Shown here one piece after another: positions 1-9,542 of a stretch of DNA of 64,000 nt. The stretch covers positions 2,131,501 through 2,195,500 of the forward strand of contig NZ_CP118611.1 in the NCBI RefSeq assembly GCF_028993555.1. Reading direction: 5' to 3'. Source of the DNA: Ensifer adhaerens. Lineage in GTDB: Bacteria > Pseudomonadota > Alphaproteobacteria > Rhizobiales > Rhizobiaceae. The position numbers and the translations under genes are program-made. Below the pieces are notes generated by a model. The model worked only from the letters and a program-made list of their open reading frames with translations. It did not search any database and had not been told where the DNA came from. The first letter of the stretch is position 1. The number at the start of each line of letters is the position of its first letter.

Positions 1-260
1 AGGACCGCGGTGCCGTCGGCTCACTGCTCGCCGCCCGCGGTGGAGCAGCCTATGGCGAGGCCGATGCCTTCTTCGGTGGCGAAAAGGTCTGGCAGAACTT
101 CTCCGACTGGCTCGCGAAGGTTCCTTCGGTCAATTACGGCGTCTTCACCAACGAGGCCGATACAGCCGTCACCGCGCAATTGCCGGCCCTGACGCAAGGG
201 ACTCCGGTTGACGAGGTGCTGAAGGCGATCGACGCCGAAGTCAGCGCGCAGATCCAGTAA
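1..260 (+). CDS. Sugar ABC transporter substrate-binding protein, C-terminal fragment
   Basis: Only the last 85 codons lie in the window. The reading frame enters at base 3 and stops with TAA at 258-260. The tail runs through a Trp-containing stretch (KVWQNFSDWLAKVPSVNYG) and ends ...AEVSAQIQ, as in the C-terminal lobe of CUT1 family (MalE/UgpB-like) periplasmic binding proteins. It is followed after about 75 bases by two CUT1 permeases on the same strand, so it should be the ligand-binding component of that transporter. The ligand cannot be read from this fragment. The adjacent GH2 glycosidase suggests a beta-linked sugar. Confidence 0.8.
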   Translation, partial: DRGAVGSLLAARGGAAYGEADAFFGGEKVWQNFSDWLAKVPSVNYGVFTNEADTAVTAQLPALTQGTPVDEVLKAIDAEVSAQIQ

Positions 261-337
261 TCGCTCCCGCGACTGACCGCACCTGGCCGTGGCAACAAAG
301 CCACGGCCAACGGCTCCCGCTTTCCACGAGGATGATG

Positions 338-1237
338 ATGGCTCTCGCACGCCGCGGCGGCATCGGCCGATACTACAACGTCAATGGCTGGCTCTTCGTT
401 GCGCCGGCGCTCGGGCTGATCGCTCTGTTCATGGTCTACCCGATCCTTTGGTCGCTCTGGATGTCCTTCCAGTCCGGCCGCGGCATGATGCTGAAGTTTG
501 CCGGCTTCGCCAACATCGTCCGTCTGTGGAACGATCCGGTCTTCATAAAGGCACTGACCAACACGCTGACCTATTTCGTCGTGCAGGTGCCGATCATGAT
601 CCTTCTGGCGCTGATCCTGGCGTCGCTGCTCAACAATCCGAAGCTCGTCGGCCGCGGCTTCTTCCGCACCGCCATCTTCCTGCCCTGCGTCACCTCGCTT
701 GTCGCCTATTCGGTCCTCTTCAAGGGCATGTTTGCCCATGACGGCATCGTTAACGCAACGCTCGAAGCGATCGGCATCATCGGCGAGCCGATCCCGTGGC
801 TGACACACCCCTTCTGGGCGAAGGTGCTCGTCATCCTCGCCATTACCTGGCGCTGGACCGGCTACAACATGATCTTCTACCTCGCGGCGATGCAGAACAT
901 CGACAAGTCGATTTACGAGGTGGCCCGCATCGACGGCGTTCCCGCCTGGGCTCGCTTCACCCACATCACCGTCCCTCTCTTGAAGCCCGTGATCCTGTTC
1001 ACGACGGTGATCTCCACGATCGGCACCATCCAGCTCTTCGACGAAGTCTACAACCTCACCGAGGGCAAGGGTGGGCCGTCAAACGCGACGCTGACGCTGT
1101 CGCTCTACATCTACAACCTGACCTTCCGCTTCATGCCCAACTTCGGCTACGCCGCGACCGTCTCCTATGTCATCGTCGTGCTCGTCGCCCTGCTTGCCTG
1201 CGTTCAGTTCTTTGCGGCCAGGGAGCGCGACCGATGA
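338..1237 (+). CDS. Sugar ABC transporter permease, MalF/UgpA type
   Basis: Inner-membrane permease of a CUT1 carbohydrate importer, 299 aa. About six hydrophobic segments are visible, beginning with one at roughly residues 15-40. The EAA loop that contacts the ATPase reads YEVARIDGVPAWARF near residue 190 and is followed by PLLKP. Three ATG codons are consecutive at 332, 335 and 338. The purine-rich GAGGA at 328-332 fits the last one, so I start at 338. It overlaps the next permease by four bases (ATGA), indicating translational coupling. It should pair with the binding protein upstream and the ATPase at 4325-5390. Confidence 0.93.
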   Translation: MALARRGGIGRYYNVNGWLFVAPALGLIALFMVYPILWSLWMSFQSGRGMMLKFAGFANIVRLWNDPVFIKALTNTLTYFVVQVPIMILLALILASLLNNPKLVGRGFFRTAIFLPCVTSLVAYSVLFKGMFAHDGIVNATLEAIGIIGEPIPWLTHPFWAKVLVILAITWRWTGYNMIFYLAAMQNIDKSIYEVARIDGVPAWARFTHITVPLLKPVILFTTVISTIGTIQLFDEVYNLTEGKGGPSNATLTLSLYIYNLTFRFMPNFGYAATVSYVIVVLVALLACVQFFAARERDR

Positions 1238-2055
1238 ACACACCAATCACCCGCATCGCGACCACCGCCTTCACCTACGGCTTCGTCGGGCTGATGGCCT
1301 TTCTCTCGATCTTTCCCTTCGTCTGGATGCTGCTCGGCGCCACCAATTCGTCGATCGACATCATCAAGGGCAAGATGATGCCGGGCAGCGCCCTTGCCAC
1401 CAACGTCAGCGCCTTCTTCACCCAGGTGAACGCGCCGCTGGTCTTCTGGAACTCCGCCAAGATCGCCATTCTGGCGACGATTCTCACCCTCGCCGTCTCC
1501 TCGCTTGCCGGCTACGGCTTCGAGATGTTCCGCTCGCGCTACCGCGACCGGATCTACAGCGCTCTGCTCTTGACGATGATGATCCCGTTTGCGGCGTTGA
1601 TGATCCCGCTCTTCATCATGATGGGCAAGGCGGGGCTGATCAACACGCACCTCGCGGTCGTACTGCCGACAATCGGCTCGGCCTTCATCGTCTTCTACTT
1701 CCGCCAGACCACCAAGGCGTTCCCATCCGAACTTCGCGATGCCGCCAAGGTCGACGGGCTGAAGGAATGGCAGATCTTTCTGTTCATCTACGTGCCGGTG
1801 ATGCGCTCGACCTATGCCGCCGCCTTCATCATCGTCTTCATGACCGCCTGGAACAATTATCTCTGGCCGCTGATCGTGCTGCAGTCGAACGACACGAAGA
1901 CGATCACGCTTGTCATCTCGTCGCTCGCCTCCGCCTACTACCCCGACTACGGCGTCGTCATGGTCGGCACCATTCTCGCGACACTCCCCACCCTCGCGGT
2001 CTTCTTCTTCATGCAACGCCAATTCGTCCAGGGAATGCTGGGCTCAGTCAAATAG
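1234..2055 (+). CDS. Sugar ABC transporter permease, MalG/UgpE type
   Basis: Second inner-membrane permease of the same CUT1 importer, 273 aa, starting at the ATG inside the ATGA overlap with the previous gene. The N-terminal transmembrane segment (GFVGLMAFLSIFPFVWMLL) and the typical early 'GATNSS' region match MalG-like proteins. The EAA loop RDAAKVDGLKEWQIF is followed by YVPVMRS, and the conserved WNNYLWPL lies in the last third. It forms a heterodimer with the upstream permease. The GH2 gene begins two bases after its stop codon. Confidence 0.93.
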   Translation: MNTPITRIATTAFTYGFVGLMAFLSIFPFVWMLLGATNSSIDIIKGKMMPGSALATNVSAFFTQVNAPLVFWNSAKIAILATILTLAVSSLAGYGFEMFRSRYRDRIYSALLLTMMIPFAALMIPLFIMMGKAGLINTHLAVVLPTIGSAFIVFYFRQTTKAFPSELRDAAKVDGLKEWQIFLFIYVPVMRSTYAAAFIIVFMTAWNNYLWPLIVLQSNDTKTITLVISSLASAYYPDYGVVMVGTILATLPTLAVFFFMQRQFVQGMLGSVK

Positions 2056-2057
2056 GA

Positions 2058-4328
2058 ATGATCATGCGTTCTGTTACTTCATTCAACGACACCTGGGTTT
2101 TCTCCGAAGGCTTTGCGGCTGCCGACGCCGGCCGCTTGCAGCCGGGCAAAGCCGTCAGCCTGCCGCACAATGCGGTCGAACTGCCGTTCAACTATTTCGA
2201 CGAAACCAGCTATCAGCGTGCCTTCACCTATCAGAAGGTGCTCACCTGGCGCCGCGAGTTTCATGGCCGCGAGGTCTCGCTCGTTTTCGACGCAGCCATG
2301 GCGGACGCGGTCGTCTACCTCAACGGCGAGGAGATCATCGCACACAAGGACGGATATACCCCTTTCGAGGCGCGACTGACCGACAGTCTGCGCGAAGGCG
2401 ACAACCTGATCACGGTAAAAATCGACGGCAGCGAAAATCCGGAGATCCCGCCCTTCGGCGGCCGCATCGACTATCTCACCTATGCCGGCATCTATCGTGA
2501 CGTCTGGCTGAAAATCACCGACGCCGTGTCGATCGCCAACATCAAGATCGAGACCCGCGATACCCTGAGCGACGCCAAGTCGGTCTCGATCCGCTGCGAT
2601 CTCGCAAACCCGCAAGACCTCGCATTGGCCGGCACGATCACGGCGTTGCTCAAGGACGCCAACGGCAAGGTGCTGGCAGAGGCGGCCGGCGAAACCCGCG
2701 GTCAGAGCGTCACGCTGCAGATGACCGGCCTTGCAGGACTATCGCTCTGGGACATCGACAGCCCGGTTCTCTACGAGGTCGAAGTCCAGCTGCGCAGCGA
2801 TCGCGGCAGCGACCGTCTGTTGTCCCGCTTCGGCTTCCGCACGGCCGAATTCACGATCGAAGGCTTCAAGCTCAACGGCCGGCCGCTCAAGATCCGCGGC
2901 CTCAACCGCCACCAGGCCTACCCCTATGTCGGCTACGCCATGGGCCGCACCGCGCAGGAGCGCGATGCCGAGATCCTCAAGCACACGCTGCATTGTAACC
3001 TCGTGCGCACCTCGCACTACCCGCAGTCCAAGTGGTTCCTCGAGCATTGCGACCGCATCGGCCTGTTGGTCTTCGAGGAAATCCCAGGCTGGCAGCATAT
3101 CGGCGGCGAGGCCTGGAAGCAGGAGGCGATCGAAAACGTCCGGCGCATGATCGAACGCGACTGGAACCATCCGTCGATCATCATCTGGGGCGTGCGCATC
3201 AATGAATCGCAGGACTCGCACGACTTCTACGTCGAAACCAACAGGCTGGCGCACGAACTCGACCAGACCCGCCAGACCGGCGGCGTGCGCTACATCACCG
3301 ACAGCGAGCTTCTCGAAGACGTCTACACCATGAACGACTTCATTCTCGGCAACGAGGAACTGCCGGGTGCAAACCGCCCGCGCACGGCGCTGCGCCCGCA
3401 ACAGGAATGCACCGGGCTCAATCGCAAGGTGCCCTACATGATCACCGAATTCGGCGGTCATATGTATCCGACGAAGATCTACGACCAGGAACAGCGGCAG
3501 GCCGAGCACGTACGCCGGCATCTTGAAGTGCTCAACGCGGCATACGGCGATCCGAACATCTCCGGCGCCGTCGGCTGGTGCATGTTCGACTACAACACCC
3601 ACAAGGACTTCGGTTCCGGCGACCGGATCTGCTATCACGGCGTCATGGACATGTTCCGCCAGCCGAAATTCGCAGCCTATGTCTACGCCAGCCAGTGCGC
3701 GCCGTCGGAGGAGGTGCTGATGAAGCCGGTGACCTTCTGGGCGCGCGGCGAACGCAACATCGGCGGCGTGCTGCCGCTGATCGTCTTGACCAATTGCGAT
3801 GAGGTCGAGCTGAAATACGGCTCGCTCGTCAAGCGCGTCGGCCCCGACCGCGAGAACTTCCCGCATCTGCCGCATCCGCCCGTCGTCATCGACCATCGTC
3901 ACTTCACCAAGGACGAACTCGGCGTCTGGGGCATGAAGTGGGAGAATGCAGAGTTCACCGGCTTCATCGACGGCGAAGCCGCCGCCCATCTGCGCATGGT
4001 CGCCGATCCGGTACCGACGACGCTCGACGTCGCCGCCGACAACACAGTGCTTCAGGCCGAAGGCCGTGACAGCGTGCGCGTGATCGTCCGCGCCCTCGAT
4101 CAGGTCGGCAACGTCCTGCCGTTCCTTAACGACGCGGTCGACGTGACGGTCACAGGCCCTGCCCGCCTGCTCGGGCCCGAGCGCCTCGTCTTCCAGGGCG
4201 GCTCGACCGGCTTCTGGCTCGAAACGACGGGCACTGCCGGCGGCATCGCCGTCGCGGTGACTTCGACCCGGCTCGGAACCGTGAGACTGGAACTGACGGC
4301 GGCGACGCAGGAGGCGGCGGCCGCATGA
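2058..4328 (+). CDS. Glycoside hydrolase family 2 protein (beta-galactosidase/beta-glucuronidase-like)
   Basis: Predicted retaining beta-glycosidase, 756 aa, with no signal peptide, so it should act in the cytoplasm on sugar brought in by the flanking ABC transporter. The order is an N-terminal sugar-binding jelly-roll (about 1-185), an Ig-like domain, a TIM barrel from about residue 280 ([23 protein letters not shown]) and a C-terminal beta domain. The acid/base Glu is in the NES motif at residue 383 and the nucleophile Glu in ITEFGG at residue 464, both typical GH2 positions. A second ATG at 2064 is an alternative start. The stop overlaps the ATPase start by four bases. GH2 covers galactosidases, glucuronidases and mannosidases, and the exact substrate is not readable. 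Confidence 0.9.
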   Translation: MIMRSVTSFNDTWVFSEGFAAADAGRLQPGKAVSLPHNAVELPFNYFDETSYQRAFTYQKVLTWRREFHGREVSLVFDAAMADAVVYLNGEEIIAHKDGYTPFEARLTDSLREGDNLITVKIDGSENPEIPPFGGRIDYLTYAGIYRDVWLKITDAVSIANIKIETRDTLSDAKSVSIRCDLANPQDLALAGTITALLKDANGKVLAEAAGETRGQSVTLQMTGLAGLSLWDIDSPVLYEVEVQLRSDRGSDRLLSRFGFRTAEFTIEGFKLNGRPLKIRGLNRHQAYPYVGYAMGRTAQERDAEILKHTLHCNLVRTSHYPQSKWFLEHCDRIGLLVFEEIPGWQHIGGEAWKQEAIENVRRMIERDWNHPSIIIWGVRINESQDSHDFYVETNRLAHELDQTRQTGGVRYITDSELLEDVYTMNDFILGNEELPGANRPRTALRPQQECTGLNRKVPYMITEFGGHMYPTKIYDQEQRQAEHVRRHLEVLNAAYGDPNISGAVGWCMFDYNTHKDFGSGDRICYHGVMDMFRQPKFAAYVYASQCAPSEEVLMKPVTFWARGERNIGGVLPLIVLTNCDEVELKYGSLVKRVGPDRENFPHLPHPPVVIDHRHFTKDELGVWGMKWENAEFTGFIDGEAAAHLRMVADPVPTTLDVAADNTVLQAEGRDSVRVIVRALDQVGNVLPFLNDAVDVTVTGPARLLGPERLVFQGGSTGFWLETTGTAGGIAVAVTSTRLGTVRLELTAATQEAAAA

Positions 4329-5390
4329 GCGAACTGCAACTCAGCGACGTCAGAAAATCCTATGGCGGCTTCGAGGTCATCAAGGGCGTCGACCTCGACA
4401 TCAAGTCCGGCGAGTTCGTCGTCTTCGTCGGCCCATCCGGTTGCGGCAAGTCGACCCTGCTCCGAATGATCGCCGGTCTCGAAGAGATCACATCAGGCGA
4501 TCTCACGATCGGCGGCGAGCGGATGAACGATGTCGATCCCTCGAAGCGCGGCATCGCCATGGTGTTCCAGTCCTATGCGCTCTACCCGCACATGACGGTC
4601 CGGGAAAACATGGGCTTTGCATTGCGTTTTGCCGGCGTGCCGAAGGCCGAGATCGAAAAACGCGTCGGCGAAGCGGCGAACATCCTCGAGCTTGGGCCGT
4701 TGCTCGACCGCAAGCCGAAGCAGCTTTCCGGCGGTCAGCGCCAGCGCGTGGCGATCGGCAGGGCGATCGTGCGCCACCCGAGGATCTTTCTCTTCGATGA
4801 GCCGCTGTCCAATCTCGATGCCGAACTGCGCGTGCACATGCGCATCGAGATTGCCAGGCTTCACAAGAAGCTCGCGACCACGATCATCTACGTCACCCAT
4901 GACCAGGTCGAGGCGATGACACTCGCCGACAAGATCGTGGTCATGCGCGGCGGCGTGGTCGAACAGGTCGGCTCGCCACTCGACCTCTACGACGATCCCC
5001 AATCTCTTCGTCGCCGGTTTCATCGGTTCGCCGAAGATGAATTTTCTCAAAGGGATCGTCGAAACTGGCGGAACCGAGGTCCGCCTGCCCGATTTGGGCA
5101 ACGCGATCATTCCGGTAAGGGTCAAGGATGCAACGCCCGGAAGCACAGTGACGATCGGAATTCGCCCCGAGCATTTCGGCGACGCCGGTTCGGCAAGTCT
5201 CGACCTGACGATCGACATGTTGGAACATCTCGGTGGCGAGACTTTTGCCTATGCCCGGCACGGCGAAGGCGAACTGATCATCATCGAAACGAAGAACGGC
5301 CGCGGCTTGAAATCCGGCGATGCCATCGCCGCCCGTTTCGATCCCACGGTCGCTCTGGTGTTTGACGCCGATGGCCGGCGTCTGCGCTAA
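4325..5390 (+). pseudogene. MalK/UgpC-type sugar ABC ATPase, frameshifted near 5000
   Basis: Nucleotide-binding subunit for the CUT1 importer. Frame 4325-4999 (225 aa) gives a complete NBD: Walker [10 protein letters not shown], signature LSGGQRQR, Walker B IFLFDEP, then DLYDDP. At the CCCC run 4997-5000 the frame breaks. The continuation ([18 protein letters not shown] and a TOBE domain ending at 5390) lies in another frame from 5001. Loss of two bases, or gain of one C, would explain it. Read literally, the first frame makes a 346-aa protein with an unrelated tail ending at 5365. A sequencing error in the C run is possible. If real, the transporter keeps its motor domain but loses the regulatory TOBE domain, unless another ATPase substitutes. 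Confidence 0.85.
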
Positions 5391-5402
5391 GGCCGCTTCT
5401 CG

Positions 5403-5441
5403 GAACCAAAAAGAGACGGCGCCATCCATAAGGTGGCGCCG
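5403..5441 (-). terminator. Intrinsic terminator of the alpha/beta hydrolase gene
   Basis: An 8-bp perfect stem (CGGCGCCA 5417-5424 with TGGCGCCG 5434-5441) is followed on the minus strand by TCTCTTTTTGG. It lies 12 bases past the stop of the minus-strand hydrolase, and on the plus side it also ends the ATPase region. Confidence 0.75.
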
Positions 5442-5452
5442 CCAGGTGTCTG

Positions 5453-6310
5453 TTACGGGAACATGCCCTTCGGCGTCTCGCCCTTCAGGAAGGGTTCGAT
5501 GAATGCCTCCAGCAGTTCCGTCTGGTTGATGACGGCGGTGTGCGACGTGGCCGGCAGGATGGCAAGACGCGAGGCCGAGAGCGGTTTGCCCATGTCGCCC
5601 ATGGCGCCGCCGCCGAGCAGGCGGAAGAGCGCGACATTGTGCTCGAGCGTCGCCACATCGGCGTCACCGGCGATGATCAGCACCGGCGCCTTCAGCGTCT
5701 TGACGTCGGCCTCCCAGGCCATCGGTTCCTTTTCGAGCTGGATCAGCTTTCGCGCCAGTTCCGGAAAGCCATTGGGATCGACGGCGAGCTTGCGATAATC
5801 CTCGGCAAAGGGCAGGCCGACGAGCATCTCGACCGTCATCTGCGGGATCACCGCCTTGAACTCCGGCTGCCAGCCTTCGGCATCGTAGGCCACCGATGCG
5901 GCGGCGAGCTTGTTCACCTTCTCCGGGTGGCGGATCGCCAGCTGCAGGCCGGCAGCGGCCCCCATGGAGTAGCCGAAGACATCGGCCTTCTCCAGCTTCA
6001 CGGCATCCATGAAGGCCGCGACGTCGTCGGCGAGGTTCGGATAGGTGATCGGCCGGTCGATGTCGTTCGTACGGCCGTGGCCCTGGAACTCGACGGCATA
6101 GACCTTGTGGGTTTCGGCCAGCTTCGGAATGATCGCGCCCATCGAGGGAATGTTCATGTAGGCGCCGTGCAGCACGACCAGCGGCTCACCCTCGCCCGAG
6201 ACCTCGTAGTACATCTTCATGCCGTTGACTTCGACGGTCTCAGCCTCGGCAAGGGCGGTGCCGGACATGCGCAAGGCGCCTGCGATCAGAGCAGTACGAA
6301 ACATTCTCAA
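5453..6310 (-). CDS. Alpha/beta hydrolase, predicted exported
   Basis: 285 aa. The N-terminus looks like a Sec signal (FRTALIAGALRMSGTALAEA), so a periplasmic location is likely. The alpha/beta hydrolase fold is shown by the oxyanion strand VVLHGAYM, the nucleophile elbow GYSMGAA (Ser in G-x-S-x-G), a C-terminal acid in APVLIIAGDADV and a catalytic His in ATSHTAV. The start could be 6310 or the ATG two codons later. It stands alone between the convergent ATPase gene and the LysR gene, with its own terminator. Substrate unknown; esterase or haloperoxidase-like hydrolases share this layout. Confidence 0.88.
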   Translation of the reverse strand: MRMFRTALIAGALRMSGTALAEAETVEVNGMKMYYEVSGEGEPLVVLHGAYMNIPSMGAIIPKLAETHKVYAVEFQGHGRTNDIDRPITYPNLADDVAAFMDAVKLEKADVFGYSMGAAAGLQLAIRHPEKVNKLAAASVAYDAEGWQPEFKAVIPQMTVEMLVGLPFAEDYRKLAVDPNGFPELARKLIQLEKEPMAWEADVKTLKAPVLIIAGDADVATLEHNVALFRLLGGGAMGDMGKPLSASRLAILPATSHTAVINQTELLEAFIEPFLKGETPKGMFP

Positions 6311-6462
6311 TCTCCTTGTTGTCAGTGCGGTCCAGAACCGCCTTCGAGATTAAGACGTGCGGCGAGATTCCATCCCGACATCGACGGTGAAGATATTTTC
6401 GCGTTTTCGTTGCAAGCGTCGGGACCGTACCTCGCAGCCACTGGCCCAGCGGTACGGCCGCA

Positions 6463-7356
6463 TCAGTTCGGCGGATTGAGTTTCGGTCGCAGGCCGGCAA
6501 ACTCCGCGGCGGCGAAGTCGATGAGTTTGCGCACGCGCGGGAGATTGCGCGTTTCCTGGTGCACGCCGAGCTTCAACGACAGCAGCGGCGGGGCAACGCC
6601 GAGATCGATCGGCACGAGGCCGTCCCGGTCGGCCGCAAGGTAACACGGAAGCGTCGCCAGAGCCGCGCCGGTTTCGACTGCGCTCAGTTGCGAACGGATC
6701 GAGTTCGCGCGCAACATTATCCTGGCTTCCGGCAACCGGTCTTTCAGCCAGGTCGAGAGCGAGACCCGCACCGGCATCTCGGCCAGTTCGACAATGGCGT
6801 GACCGCGACCTGTGGCGTTCGGATGGCCGAAGCGATCGAGATAGGCCTGGCTGGCAAACAGGCCGTAGCGGATATCGGCAACCTTGCGCTCGACGGTATC
6901 GTTTTGGTCGAAGCCGCCGAAACGGAAGGCGATATCGGCATCGCGCCGGGACAGGTTGAAGCGCCGGCCGTCATTCAACAGGTGGATGGTGACACCGGGA
7001 TGGGTCGCAGCAAATCTGGTGAGCATCGGCGCGAGCAGGTAATCTCCGAGCCAGTCGAGGCTGGTCACGGTCACGGTGCCCTTGAGCGCATCGTCCTGCG
7101 CAGCCAGGCGACGCTCGACCGAAAGCGCCGCCGCCTCCATCTGCTCGAGAGCCGACAGGATGGAGAGACATGCCGCCGTCGGCACAAGGCCGGTTGATTG
7201 ACGCTCGAACAGCTTCTGTTGCGCTTTCTGCTCGAACGCGTCGAGGCGACGGCTGAGTGTCGGCTGGGTCGTGCCCAGAGCCCGCGCCGCTGCGCTCAGC
7301 GAGTCGTGGCGTGCGAGCATCTGAACAAGATGGAGTTCTTCCCAGTCCACAGGCAC
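6463..7356 (-). CDS. LysR family transcriptional regulator
   Basis: 297 aa with a GTG start one base after the stop of the upstream SDR gene; a second GTG two codons later is possible. The N-terminal winged HTH reads SLSAAARALGTTQPTLSRRLDAFE, and the remainder is the periplasmic-binding-like effector domain (PMLTRFAATHPGVTIHLL; DADIAFRFGG). It is transcribed downstream of the SDR rather than divergently from it, which is unusual for LysR but indicates co-transcription. The target could be the SDR operon itself or the divergent serine hydrolase/NAT operon at 8367. Effector unknown. Confidence 0.9.
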   Translation of the reverse strand: MPVDWEELHLVQMLARHDSLSAAARALGTTQPTLSRRLDAFEQKAQQKLFERQSTGLVPTAACLSILSALEQMEAAALSVERRLAAQDDALKGTVTVTSLDWLGDYLLAPMLTRFAATHPGVTIHLLNDGRRFNLSRRDADIAFRFGGFDQNDTVERKVADIRYGLFASQAYLDRFGHPNATGRGHAIVELAEMPVRVSLSTWLKDRLPEARIMLRANSIRSQLSAVETGAALATLPCYLAADRDGLVPIDLGVAPPLLSLKLGVHQETRNLPRVRKLIDFAAAEFAGLRPKLNPPN

Positions 7357-7357
7357 C

Positions 7358-8173
7358 TCAGGGTTCAGCCGGTCGAGGCGGTTCGCCTTGGCGGTAATTC
7401 ATAGGCACTTTCGTGCCCGCCGTCATGCCCCCGTCGATCGGCAGCACCACGCCGGTGATGTAGCTCGCCTCGTCGGAGCAGAGCCAGAGCACGCTTGCCG
7501 CCACCTCCTCCACCCGGCCGAGGCGGCGCATCGGCGTCGAAAGTGCCGCTTGCCGCTGGATTTCCGCGCCGGCAGCCTCGAGATGGTGGGTAAGGATCGG
7601 CCCGGGCGCGATGACATTGATCCGGATGTCTTGATCGGCGTAATCGAGTGCTGCAGCCTTGCTCAGCCCGATGATACCTGCCTTTGCGCTGACATAGGCG
7701 GAAAGCCCGGACGTGCCGTTGATGCCGGCGACGGACGCCATATTGACGATCACGCCACCGCCTCCCGCTGTCATCGCCTCGATCTGGTAACGCATACCGA
7801 GGAAGGTGCCGCGAATGTTGGTGCGGATGCCGCGATCGAAACCGTCAATGTCGAGATCGGCAAGCGGCGCCGGCATGGTTCCGTCCGTGGCATTGTTGAA
7901 GGCGGCGTCCAGCCGGCCATAGTGCCGCATCACACGCGCAAGCGCTTGCTCCATCGCAATCTCGTCACCGACATCAGCCGCGATCGCCAGTGCGTCGCCA
8001 CCCGCCTCACGGATGGAGACCGCCAGCGCCTCGACCGCCGCCTGCGAACGGGAGAGAACGACAACGGACGCTCCGGCCCTTGCGAAGGCGCGGGCTGTGG
8101 CCGCGCCGATCCCCTTGCTGGCGCCCGCGACCAAGGCGACTTTCCCGGCAAATCCCAGATCGTTTTTGTTCAT
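7358..8173 (-). CDS. Short-chain dehydrogenase/reductase
   Basis: Classical SDR oxidoreductase, 271 aa, using NAD(P)H. The nucleotide-binding motif is GASKGIGAA near residue 18, the structural NNAT (usually NNAG) follows, and the catalytic Ser sits in MASVAG with the YVSAK (Y-x3-K) pair next. The C-terminal PIDGGMTAG is typical. Start at the ATG at 8171-8173 (MNKNDLGF), just before the fold begins; upstream in-frame codons look non-coding. Asp after strand 2 is not evident (VVLSRSQ), favouring NADP. It lies one base upstream of the LysR gene and likely shares its transcript. Substrate unknown. Confidence 0.9.
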   Translation of the reverse strand: MNKNDLGFAGKVALVAGASKGIGAATARAFARAGASVVVLSRSQAAVEALAVSIREAGGDALAIAADVGDEIAMEQALARVMRHYGRLDAAFNNATDGTMPAPLADLDIDGFDRGIRTNIRGTFLGMRYQIEAMTAGGGGVIVNMASVAGINGTSGLSAYVSAKAGIIGLSKAAALDYADQDIRINVIAPGPILTHHLEAAGAEIQRQAALSTPMRRLGRVEEVAASVLWLCSDEASYITGVVLPIDGGMTAGTKVPMNYRQGEPPRPAEP

Positions 8174-8366
8174 CAACCCGACTCCATCCGACGCTGTCGC
8201 GCCGTTTCTAGCGGCGCAGGGCGCCAGCCGCCTCGTCCAGGAACGTATGCCTCCCATACATGGACAGCCAATCGACTTTCGATGCGATCGGGATTGCCAT
8301 TGTCGCGAACCCGTCGTCGCCCCGAAGCGCCGATCGGGCTTCAGTTTGCAGAAGCGGGAGGCGAAC

Positions 8367-9539
8367 ATGGATGCAATCGCGACAAGGCAATGGAGATCGA
8401 AGCGCCGGAACCGGCTAAAGGCCGAACTCGACCGCGTGATTGCCGAAGCACTCGGCGAACAGCGTATCGTCGGCACGGTCGTCGAGATCCTCATCGACGG
8501 CGAGCCAGCCTACCAACGGGCCGCCGGCCTCGCCGACCGCGAAGCCGACCGGCCGATGACCGGCGACAGCATCTTCCTGCTTTCCTCGGTCGCAAAGCCG
8601 ATCGTCACGGTCGCCGCTCTCAATCTGGTGCAAAGCGGCAAAATCGGTCTCGACGACGCCGTGTCGGGGTGGCTGCCCGCTTTCAGACCGCGCCTGCCGG
8701 ACGGCAGCAAGCCTCGGATCACCGTCCACCAACTCCTGACGCACAGCGCCGGCCTTGGCTACGTGTTCATGGAACAGGGCGATGGACCCTACCACCGGCA
8801 CGCGATCAGCAGCGGTCTCGACGACACGGAGGATGACCTCGCTGCCCTGATCGGTAAGCTCAACGACATCCCGCTGTCCTATCGGCCCGGACAAGGCTGG
8901 GGCTATTCGATGGGCCTCGACGTGCTCTGCGCAGTTATCGAGGAGGCGACAGGATCAAAGCTGCCGGCGGCGATCGCTGCGCTCGTGACCGGCCCGATGG
9001 GGATGAACGACACCGCCTTTTCCGTGACCGATCCGCGCCGGCTCGTGGCCCACTATGGCGACGCGTCGCCGCGGCCGCGGCGGCTCGTTGGCGATGATGC
9101 GGTTCCCTTCTTCGGCAATCCCGTCCGCTTCTCACCCGGCCGAATCTTCAATCCTCGGGCCTTTCCCTCTGGCGGTGCCGGCATGGCAGGCACCGCAGGC
9201 GACGTGATCCGCCTTCTCGACAGCCTCAGAACCGGACATTCGCCGGTGCTTGACGCCCCCAGCACCCGCTCGATGTTCGACATTCAGGCAAGGACCGGCG
9301 GATTGGCCGCCGGCGCCGGGTGGGAGTTCGGTTTCGGCGGTGCCGTCCTTGTCGAGCCCGAAATGGCCGGCACGCCGCAGTCGCCCGGCACGCTGCAATG
9401 GGACGGAGCCTACGGCCACACGTGGTTCATCGACCCGGCCCGCGGCCTGACAGTCGTCGCGCTCACCAACACCGCCTTTGAGGGCATGATCGGACGTTTC
9501 CCGATCGAACTGCGCGACGCGATCTACCGGAGCCTGTAG
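8367..9539 (+). CDS. Serine hydrolase of the beta-lactamase class C/esterase family
   Basis: 390 aa. The start ATG at 8367 follows GGGAGGCGAAC. The penicillin-binding-like fold is indicated by the nucleophile motif SSVAK (S-x-x-K, LLSSVAKPIVT), a Tyr motif in GWGYSMGLDVL, and a late HTWFIDP segment in place of KTG. No signal peptide is apparent, so cytoplasmic esterase or amidase activity is more likely than antibiotic resistance. It is divergent from the SDR/LysR pair and three bases upstream of the NAT gene, so the two probably form one transcript. Substrate unknown. Confidence 0.9.
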   Translation: MDAIATRQWRSKRRNRLKAELDRVIAEALGEQRIVGTVVEILIDGEPAYQRAAGLADREADRPMTGDSIFLLSSVAKPIVTVAALNLVQSGKIGLDDAVSGWLPAFRPRLPDGSKPRITVHQLLTHSAGLGYVFMEQGDGPYHRHAISSGLDDTEDDLAALIGKLNDIPLSYRPGQGWGYSMGLDVLCAVIEEATGSKLPAAIAALVTGPMGMNDTAFSVTDPRRLVAHYGDASPRPRRLVGDDAVPFFGNPVRFSPGRIFNPRAFPSGGAGMAGTAGDVIRLLDSLRTGHSPVLDAPSTRSMFDIQARTGGLAAGAGWEFGFGGAVLVEPEMAGTPQSPGTLQWDGAYGHTWFIDPARGLTVVALTNTAFEGMIGRFPIELRDAIYRSL

Positions 9540-9542
9540 GAC

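Noticed and set aside
4990..5010. Programmed frameshift in the ATPase gene
   Set aside because: No known programmed frameshift in MalK-type genes, and no slippery heptamer plus structure; mutation or sequencing error is simpler.
8367..9539. Antibiotic beta-lactamase
   Set aside because: It has SxxK but no KTG-type motif and no signal peptide, so an esterase or amidase is more likely.
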